Part shown: positions 14,540 through 19,785 of the stretch, piece after piece | Layout: the number at the start of each line of letters is the position of its first letter | How positions within the stretch are numbered: position 1 is the stretch's first letter | Source: Spirochaetaceae bacterium | GTDB taxonomy: Bacteria; Spirochaetota; Spirochaetia; Treponematales; Breznakiellaceae | Assembly (NCBI GenBank): GCA_031257135.1 | Contig: JAIRPH010000019.1 | Coordinates: forward strand, 1 to 19,785 | Direction of reading: 5' to 3' | DNA length: 19,785 nucleotides | Notes under the pieces: model-generated | Told to the model about the DNA's origin: nothing | What the model saw: only the letters and a program-made list of their open reading frames with translations | Database searches by the model: none | Position numbers and translations under genes: made by a program

Positions 14540-15946
14540 ATGATATTTCCTCTAGCCGCAATTTTTTTGATGATTTTCTGTTTTCCGCCGCGAAGCGCGG
14601 CTCAAAACGCCGATGAAACCGGTCAGGAAAGGATTCACAGTATAGAAACTCCGGTTCCGGCGGAGGTTCCTGAGCCTGAATCCGAAAAAGTAGAAGATAT
14701 GGTCGCAGATAATTGGCTCCATTTGAACCTGTCGGAGGTAAATATTTTTATCCGGCTGGGCGTTGCCGCGGCGATAGTTATCCTTCAGATGTTGCTTATC
14801 CGGTTGGCGTGGTATCTTTTCGACAAATTGCAGAACAAGCTCACCTTTTATGCGAAAAAATACCTAAAGCCCTTGACTATTAAGAAGTATCGGCTGTTAG
14901 AAACTCAACAGATTTTGAGCGCGATCTATTTCATATTGCGTATATTGAAGTATGTCGTTATTGTCTTTCAGCTTTATCTGACCCTTCCTATAACCTTCGG
15001 GCTTTTTGAGCCGACAAAAGGACTCTCTAAGACCCTTTTCGGCTATGTGCTGACCCCGCTGAAAAATACCGGTCTTTCGATTATTACCTACATCCCTAAT
15101 CTGATTACCATTGTGGTTATCGTATTTATTTCCCGGTACGCGGTGCGGTCTTTGCGGTTCTTTTCGGACCAGATTGAGCGGGGGAAACTGGTAATCTCCG
15201 GTTTTTATTCAGACTGGGCGCCTCCGACGTTTAACATACTGAAGGTTCTTTTGTACGCCTTCACGGTGATTGTCGTGTATCCTTATCTGCCCGGTTCGGA
15301 TTCCGCGGTTTTTCAAGGAGTTTCGGTATTTGTGGGTATTCTTTTTTCATTGGGGTCCAGCTCGATTATCGGGAATCTGGTAGCCGGCATTGTTCTTACC
15401 TACATGAGACCCTTCAAACTGGGAGATAGAATCAAGATCGGCGATACCGTAGGTTTTGTGGTGGAAAAGTCCGCCGCGGTGACCCGCCTTAGAACCCATA
15501 AAAACGAATATATTACCTTTCCGAATTCCGCGGTTCTCTCTTCGAGCATCACCAACTACAATACCGCCGCGGAAACCGATAAGGACCGAGGGCTTATTCT
15601 GTATACGACCATTACCTTTGGATACGCTACGCCGTGGCAAACGGTTCATTCGATTCTCATTGAGTCCGCGCTGAAGGCGAAATATGTCGAATCCGACCCT
15701 ATGCCCTTTGTCCTGCAAACGAAACTCGACGATTTTTACGCGCATTACGAAATCAACGTATACACGAAGGCGGTGGATAAAATTCCCGCGGTGTTTTCCG
15801 AACTGTATAAGAGCATCCAAAACGGTTTCAATGAAGCCGGACTAGATATGACGGTATCCTATTTCCGCTCGAATACCGTTTCGTATATTGCCTCTCCGTC
15901 CGCGCCGCTTCAGCCGACGGAAACAGCGGAAAAAGGAACGACGTAA
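14540..15946 (+). CDS. MscS-family mechanosensitive ion channel
   Basis: MscS channels open under membrane tension and release solutes during osmotic downshift. The protein starts with a likely signal peptide (FPLAAIFLMIFCFPP then RSAAQ, cleavage near residue 21), followed by an acidic segment and about four membrane helices before the core. The pore-lining helix and vestibule are clear: FSLGSSSIIGNLVAGIVLTY (about 269-288), MRPFKLGDRIKIGD, VVEKSAAVTRLRTHKNEYIT, FPNSAVLSSSITNYN. A C-terminal alpha-beta domain follows to residue about 450, then a short Pro/Thr tail. At 468 aa it is larger than E. coli MscS (286) because of the added N-terminal helices. The stop overlaps the start of the GH18 gene by one base, so the two are co-expressed. 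Confidence 0.92.
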   Translation: MIFPLAAIFLMIFCFPPRSAAQNADETGQERIHSIETPVPAEVPEPESEKVEDMVADNWLHLNLSEVNIFIRLGVAAAIVILQMLLIRLAWYLFDKLQNKLTFYAKKYLKPLTIKKYRLLETQQILSAIYFILRILKYVVIVFQLYLTLPITFGLFEPTKGLSKTLFGYVLTPLKNTGLSIITYIPNLITIVVIVFISRYAVRSLRFFSDQIERGKLVISGFYSDWAPPTFNILKVLLYAFTVIVVYPYLPGSDSAVFQGVSVFVGILFSLGSSSIIGNLVAGIVLTYMRPFKLGDRIKIGDTVGFVVEKSAAVTRLRTHKNEYITFPNSAVLSSSITNYNTAAETDKDRGLILYTTITFGYATPWQTVHSILIESALKAKYVESDPMPFVLQTKLDDFYAHYEINVYTKAVDKIPAVFSELYKSIQNGFNEAGLDMTVSYFRSNTVSYIASPSAPLQPTETAEKGTT

Positions 15947-17004
15947 TGCGTATTTTCAGCATCGGCGCGGTATTATGGGGAATATTGCCCCTTCTGATGA
16001 CTTCCCTTTCCGATCCTCTGCCCCAGTATGCGGCGGTTGTTGAAGAGTCAGAGCCGGAAATCCCCGCGGAGCCTGAAGAAGAGATTATCCTGCTTCTCGA
16101 AGGAGAGGAACTGCCGGTTTCATCCTTCCCAGAGATTTGGGGCTACCTGATAAGCGGCAGAGAGCAGTATTATAAACCGGATATGCCGATTTCCGACATC
16201 GGCTACTTCGGCGCGGAAGTCAACGTCTACGGACAGCTCGTAGGCGTGCCGAACCCCAAAAATATTCCGGGTTTTACCGGACGGGTTCATCTGGTAGCCG
16301 CCTGTAATGGTCAGGCTTTAAGTCACTTCTCGCTCATGGAAGGGAGTCAGACTCGGCAGAAACTCATTGCAGACCTCCTCGCCGCGGCGCAGGCTTTTGA
16401 CGGCTTACAGATTGATTTTGAAAACGTGCCGGCTCGCGACGGAACCGCCTACCGGTCTTTTCTTGCAGAACTGAGCAAAGGACTGGGAACCGGTAAAATG
16501 TTTACCGTAGCGTTAAGCGCGCGCTCGAAAACGCTGGAAAACGACGTATACGACTACGGAAAAATTAAAGACATCGTTGACCGGATTCTAGTAATGGCTT
16601 ATGACGAACATTGGTCCGGCAGTAAACCCGGTCCCATTGCGTCGATGGGATGGTGCCGATCAGTGGCGAACTACGCGCTGAAAACCGTTGGTCCAGAGAA
16701 GCTTATTATGGGACTGCCCTTTTACGGACGAAGCTGGGGAAACTGGAATCCCAGTCAAGCCTACATATATTCCGGGATTCAGCGTATTAAAGAAGAGCGG
16801 CGCATTACCGACATCCGCCGAGACCAGGGCATCCCGAACTTTGTCTACGAAGCGCCGATTACCGCTACGGTGTACTACGAAGACGACTATTCCATCTCGA
16901 ACCGGCTGGAACTCTATCGAGGCATGGGCGTCCGAGGCGTCGGCTTCTGGCGGATCGGACAAGAAAGCCCCACCGTCTGGAACCGCCTAAAGCTGATACG
17001 ATAA
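15946..17004 (+). CDS. GH18-family glycosidase, secreted or membrane-anchored
   Basis: GH18 enzymes cleave beta-1,4 bonds next to N-acetylglucosamine in chitin or peptidoglycan. The hallmark DGLQIDFE (residues 152-159) supplies the catalytic glutamate E159 with its helper aspartate D157. The second motif, VMAYDEHWSGSKPGP (216-230), resembles the spore-cortex and wall-lytic SleL/YaaH branch (YDEH..G..PGP) more than chitinases. The C-terminal strand VGFWRIGQESPTVW completes the barrel. An N-terminal hydrophobic stretch (FSIGAVLWGILPLLMTSL) acts as signal or anchor, then an acidic linker (about 33-55). Length is 352 aa with no LysM or other binding domain seen. It starts at ATG 15946 inside the mscS stop (TAATG). 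A role in wall or envelope-glycan turnover is inferred from the subfamily and the mscS link. Confidence 0.85.
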   Translation: MRIFSIGAVLWGILPLLMTSLSDPLPQYAAVVEESEPEIPAEPEEEIILLLEGEELPVSSFPEIWGYLISGREQYYKPDMPISDIGYFGAEVNVYGQLVGVPNPKNIPGFTGRVHLVAACNGQALSHFSLMEGSQTRQKLIADLLAAAQAFDGLQIDFENVPARDGTAYRSFLAELSKGLGTGKMFTVALSARSKTLENDVYDYGKIKDIVDRILVMAYDEHWSGSKPGPIASMGWCRSVANYALKTVGPEKLIMGLPFYGRSWGNWNPSQAYIYSGIQRIKEERRITDIRRDQGIPNFVYEAPITATVYYEDDYSISNRLELYRGMGVRGVGFWRIGQESPTVWNRLKLIR

Positions 17005-17031
17005 CCATCGCCAAAGCCGTAGTTAATGAAG

Positions 17032-17087
17032 TCCCTAACAAGGGAACCGATCCGTTCCTAACAAGGAATCCAATCTGATTCTAATAA
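17032..17087. repeat. 23-bp-period tandem repeat containing small hairpins
   Basis: Units begin at 17032, 17055 and 17078 (exact 23-bp steps). Unit 1 starts TCCCTAACAAGGGA, unit 2 TTCCTAACAAGGAA, and unit 3 the degenerate ATTCTAATAA. Units 1 and 2 each form a perfect 5-bp stem around the loop AACA. The stem bases that differ between them change on both sides, so pairing is kept. The repeat lies after the GH18 stop and includes the stop codon of the opposite small ORF. Confidence 0.6.
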
Positions 17088-17309
17088 ACCGCGTCGTTTT
17101 TCGGAAATAACGGGCATCCATGCCCGCCGCATTTTTTTTATATTCTGTGTTCTGGTATAATGGTTTATAGCCCGCAAAATATGTATTTCCATCAACATTT
17201 TGTCGAAAGGAAATTCTTGTGCGGCTTCATGCTCAAACCTATCAAGAACAGCCTGCGGAACATTGCGGTTTTTACCGATAAATTTGTAGTCAAAAATAGA
17301 ATTATTCAT
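17058..17309 (-). CDS. Small protein of unknown function
   Basis: An 83-residue protein with a good ribosome site (AAGGGG, 7 bases before ATG 17309) and a possible promoter upstream (TTGACT then TATCTT at 16 bp). I do not recognise the family. Residues about 17-50 look like a compact helical unit: VPQAVLDRFEHEAAQEFPFD then KMLMEIHILRAINHYTR. The last 30 residues are very basic and pass over an A8 run, a strong inverted repeat and the 23-bp repeat, ending DWIPC at a TAG inside repeat unit 2. The native gene may therefore have ended earlier and been extended by a shifted stop. It shares no operon with its neighbours. Confidence 0.55.
   Translation of the reverse strand: MNNSIFDYKFIGKNRNVPQAVLDRFEHEAAQEFPFDKMLMEIHILRAINHYTRTQNIKKMRRAWMPVISEKRRGLLESDWIPC
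17111..17139 (+). terminator. Possible terminator of the mscS-GH18 unit
   Basis: CGGGCA (17111-17116) pairs with TGCCCG (17121-17126) around a 4-base loop, and a T8 run follows at 17132-17139 after five bases. It ends plus-strand transcription about 110 bases past the GH18 stop. It lies within the opposite small ORF, and the gap before the T run is longer than ideal. Confidence 0.4.
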
Positions 17310-17465
17310 ATATTTGCCCCTTCGTTTTAAGATAACGATCTAAAGAATAAAGTCAAGAGGAAATGGCGACCGCCGCGTCATGAGGTTTTCGGGATTGGGG
17401 GCGAACAATTTTGGTTTAAACATAGATAGCGCCTGCTGTTTTTTTTAATATATCTTTCAGTATGG

Positions 17466-17517
17466 TTTACCGAATGATATTTTGTTGTTATACTTAGTAT
17501 AAAATTATACCTTGGAG
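17466..17517 (+). promoter_or_regulatory. Promoter region and ribosome site of malQ, with a palindrome over the -10
   Basis: TTTACC (17466-17471), 17-bp spacer and TATACT (17489-17494) give a likely promoter with a leader of about 26 bases. GGAG (17514-17517) sits nine bases before ATG 17527. The -10 lies inside a perfect palindrome, TTATACT-T-AGTATAA (17488-17502), which could be a repressor site or may simply give a second -10 on the other strand. A second -10 choice is TATAAA at 17498-17503. Confidence 0.5.
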
Positions 17518-17526
17518 TACAGAAAT

Positions 17527-19557
17527 ATGAGTGCTAGTCAGAAAAGTTCTGCACAGCGTTTAATCGGAGCCGTAGTTCCAGTGGGGTCCCTGCGAGGAGA
17601 AGAAAGCATCGGCGTAGGGGAGTTTCTGGACCTGATTGAGTTCAGCGGGCTGTGCAAAAAGATGGGAATAGGCTTGATTCAGCTATTGCCGGTCAATGAT
17701 ACGGGATATGAAAGTTCGCCCTATTCCGCGCTGACCGCCTTTGCCCTGCATCCGCTCTATCTGAGGATCGGAGCCATGCCGGAAGGGGCGCGCTACTCCT
17801 CAGCTCTGGAGGAACTGCGGAAGCAGTTCGACAAGTCTGTCCGTTTTTCCTATCTCCAGCTTACACGGGCAAAGATACAGCTTCTTAGGGAAATCTACGC
17901 CGCTCACAAAGAAGCAATCCGGGACAAGGCGAAACCCGGAGGTCCCCTGACGGCATGGATCGAACAAAATCCCTGGGTCAAGGAATACGCGGTCTACCGC
18001 CGGCTCAAGGAGGCTCACGGAGAAAAAAGCTGGAAAGACTGGGTTAGCTACCGAGACGCCTCGCCCGAGGATATCGCCGGATTGTGGAACGATGAAAGCC
18101 TTCTGGAAGAGCATCTGTTTTGGGTCTGGATTCAGGAAGCCTTAGACGCCCAATTCAGTAAAGCCGTGGAAAGCCTCAAAGCCGAAGGCATCCTCCTCGA
18201 AGGAGACCTGCCTATCCTGATGAACGAGGACTCCTGCGACGTGTGGTCTCATCCCGAATATTTTCATCTGAACTTATCCGCAGGCGCGCCTCCGGATATG
18301 TACAGTCCCAAAGGGCAGAATTGGGGCTTTCCTACCTATAACTGGCAGGCTCAGGCGGAAAACGATTACGCCTGGTGGCGGAGCCGGCTTACTGCGGCGG
18401 GAAAGTATTATCAGGCGTACCGGATCGATCATGTTCTGGGTTTCTTCCGTATATGGGCGTCTCGGCGGGAGGATACTTCCTCGCTGTTGGGACGCTATAT
18501 TCCCTGCAATCCCATAACCGATAAGGATTTGCGGAGCCTCGGTTTTGATTCCGGCAGAATCCGGTGGGTTTCGCAGTCTCATATCCCTACCGAAGAAGTG
18601 TGGAACACCCTGCGGAACAGCGGCTTGGACGAAACCGCGCAAAAAGCCGAAGCGGAACGAGTCTTTACGCGGGTCTTAGATCGAATCGGCAATGAAGAAC
18701 TCTGGCTGTTTAAGGATTCCATCCGCGGGGAAAAGGACATCGAGCGGCTCGGACTGCACCCCGGGATAACCGGCTATCTCCTCTGGGCTTGGACTAACCG
18801 GCTGTTCCTCGAATACGAAAAAGGCAAGTTTGTTCCGGTCTGGTACTATCGGAATTCCAGAGCGTATGCGACGCTTTCCGCTCAGGAACAGATCAATCTG
18901 GAAGCGGTCCTGAAAAAACGCCAGCAGGAATCGGAACGGGAATGGGAAAAACTCGGCATGAAACTCCTCAAAGCCCTTACCGAGTCTTCCAGTATGATCC
19001 CCTGCGCCGAAGATTTGGGAGCCGTACCGGAATGCGTACCCAAAGTCCTCGCGAAGCTGAATATCTTAGGGCTGAGGGTTGTCCGCTGGTTCCGGTCTTG
19101 GGACAAGCCCGGACAGCCCTATATTCCTTTCGAGGAGTATCCTGAACTCAGCGTCTGCACGCCCTCGGTGCATGACAGTTCAACCCTGCGGGAATGGTGG
19201 GAACATGAAGCGGACAAGCAGGTTTTCTGCGATTTCATTGGAGAACCTTCCCTGCCGCCGATTTATAATCCCGGCGCCGCTCAAAAGATGCTCAAAAAGA
19301 TCGCCTCAACCGTTTCCCGGTTCAGAGTGTTCCAAATTCAGGACCTGCTTCATCTTTCAACCAAATGGTACGCCCCGGACCCCGCGTCGGAACGAATCAA
19401 CGTTCCCGGCACGGCTAATGAGTTTAACTGGACCTACCGGCTTCCTGCGGCAATCAAGGAAATCGCTCAGGATGAGGAACTCATCAGAACGGTACAAGAG
19501 CTGGCGGCGATTCAGCCCGCGCCTAAAAGGAAAGCCCCGGCTAAAAAGAAAGGATAA
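17527..19557 (+). CDS. malQ: 4-alpha-glucanotransferase, GH77, long DPE2-like type
   Basis: MalQ transfers alpha-1,4-glucan segments between maltodextrins and glucose in the cytosol. Family motifs are GYESSPYSALTAFALHPLYL near the start, the nucleophile D301 in YRIDHVLGFFRIW, acid/base E495 in CAEDLGAVPECVP, and D550 in SVHDSSTLREWW. D301 and E495 are 194 residues apart, against about 47 in the Thermus enzyme, so an insertion of about 145 residues splits the catalytic domain, as in plant DPE2 and related bacterial forms. The N-terminal starch-binding domains of DPE2 are absent. Length is 676 aa, ending in a basic KRKAPAKKKG tail. ATG 17527 is chosen for its GGAG site; a TTG at 17512 overlaps that site. 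The next gene starts 3 bases after the stop. Confidence 0.93.
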   Translation: MSASQKSSAQRLIGAVVPVGSLRGEESIGVGEFLDLIEFSGLCKKMGIGLIQLLPVNDTGYESSPYSALTAFALHPLYLRIGAMPEGARYSSALEELRKQFDKSVRFSYLQLTRAKIQLLREIYAAHKEAIRDKAKPGGPLTAWIEQNPWVKEYAVYRRLKEAHGEKSWKDWVSYRDASPEDIAGLWNDESLLEEHLFWVWIQEALDAQFSKAVESLKAEGILLEGDLPILMNEDSCDVWSHPEYFHLNLSAGAPPDMYSPKGQNWGFPTYNWQAQAENDYAWWRSRLTAAGKYYQAYRIDHVLGFFRIWASRREDTSSLLGRYIPCNPITDKDLRSLGFDSGRIRWVSQSHIPTEEVWNTLRNSGLDETAQKAEAERVFTRVLDRIGNEELWLFKDSIRGEKDIERLGLHPGITGYLLWAWTNRLFLEYEKGKFVPVWYYRNSRAYATLSAQEQINLEAVLKKRQQESEREWEKLGMKLLKALTESSSMIPCAEDLGAVPECVPKVLAKLNILGLRVVRWFRSWDKPGQPYIPFEEYPELSVCTPSVHDSSTLREWWEHEADKQVFCDFIGEPSLPPIYNPGAAQKMLKKIASTVSRFRVFQIQDLLHLSTKWYAPDPASERINVPGTANEFNWTYRLPAAIKEIAQDEELIRTVQELAAIQPAPKRKAPAKKKG

Positions 19558-19560
19558 AAA

Positions 19561-19785
19561 ATGAAAAAATTAGAAATCCGACTTTCCGTTTTTGAAAAAC
19601 CCGGAAAGCCCCGGAACCCCACGGCGGTTATGGAATTTCATATTCTCCGAGATGTCCGGGATCGGTACGGCTTGGACCGCGCGCTCTTTTCCCTGACCGG
19701 CAACGTGGTGCTGGCGAATTTCCGGCAGGTTCGGGACCTGGCCGCAAAACTCAACGCCAATAACCCGACTCATCCGGTCAAAGCG
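19561..19785 (+). CDS. Start of an alpha-amylase-like protein (partial, 3' end outside window)
   Basis: The first 75 residues of a gene that follows malQ by 3 bases, with AAAGG in the malQ end (about 19549-19553) as ribosome site. The segment VMEFHILRDVRDRYGLDRAL, FSLTGNVVLANFRQVRDLAA resembles the N-terminal extension that precedes the GH13 barrel in spirochaete alpha-amylases (MEFH.sR.aRd.Y..D..LF.l.GNV.faNF...r..a). None of the catalytic motifs lies in the window, so the enzyme call rests on that extension and on the malQ link. It is probably cotranscribed with malQ to degrade or remodel alpha-glucan. Confidence 0.55.
   Translation, partial: MKKLEIRLSVFEKPGKPRNPTAVMEFHILRDVRDRYGLDRALFSLTGNVVLANFRQVRDLAAKLNANNPTHPVKA

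Noticed and set aside
1..19785. CRISPR arrays, tRNA or rRNA genes, transposases, phage genes
   Set aside because: No repeat-spacer pattern, no cloverleaf-like or rRNA core sequence, and no transposase or integrase motif was found on reading both strands.

Overview
The window looks like chromosomal DNA of a spirochaete, most likely a Treponema-type organism. This is inferred from gene content and protein style: a CarD-like regulator followed by MEP-pathway genes, a DUF4912/GH57 pair, a spirochaete-type maltodextrin gene order, and a MalT-like LuxR regulator of the kind common in gut treponemes. No rRNA or tRNA gene is present to confirm it. Base composition is near half G+C in most genes, with one clearly AT-rich island at about 6.42-7.79 kb.

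Layout. (1) 1-118: tail of an unidentified gene. (2) 146-250: a decayed WYL-type regulator start. (3) 381-2173, plus strand: carD-ispD-ispF, a tightly packed operon joining a transcription regulator to two consecutive-pathway isoprenoid enzymes; ispF overlaps tail to tail with (4) a TraB/PrgY-family membrane protein (2142-3329, minus). (5) 3454-6012: a MalT-like STAND ATPase with a LuxR-type HTH. (6) 6057-8053: an AT-rich two-gene ABC exporter flanked by two broken minus-strand genes, a RelE/ParE-like toxin on the left and a GH20 beta-hexosaminidase-like 3' end on the right. (7) 8149-11988: a very long membrane protein made of two complete DUF445 units in tandem. (8) 12013-14327, minus: DUF4912 protein then a GH57 branching-enzyme-like protein whose acid/base aspartate position carries asparagine. 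(9) 14540-17004, plus: an MscS channel and a GH18 glycosidase. (10) 17058-17309, minus: a small unknown protein ending in a 23-bp tandem repeat. (11) 17527-19785, plus: MalQ of the DPE2-like long type, followed by the start of an alpha-amylase-like gene.

How the genes work together. MalQ, the amylase-like gene and the GH57/DUF4912 pair fit storage or use of alpha-glucans. The MscS/GH18 pair fits osmotic stress and envelope or wall-polymer remodelling. The MEP genes supply isoprenoid precursors. The MalT-like regulator may respond to a sugar, but no target can be assigned from the sequence.

The strongest cross-window pattern is transcriptional. At six first-in-unit genes (carD, traB-like, malT-like, ABC ATPase, double-DUF445, DUF4912) a -10-like hexamer ends only 6-9 bases before the best start codon, and no Shine-Dalgarno sequence is visible. 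Five of the six also have a -35-like hexamer at 17-18 bp spacing; the traB-like gene has only a weak one. This predicts leaderless or nearly leaderless mRNAs. Most other genes, including downstream operon genes and mscS, malQ and the small ORF, have ordinary Shine-Dalgarno sites. I do not see a wholly new multi-gene system. The most unusual items are the leaderless-promoter pattern, the double DUF445 protein and the altered GH57 active site.
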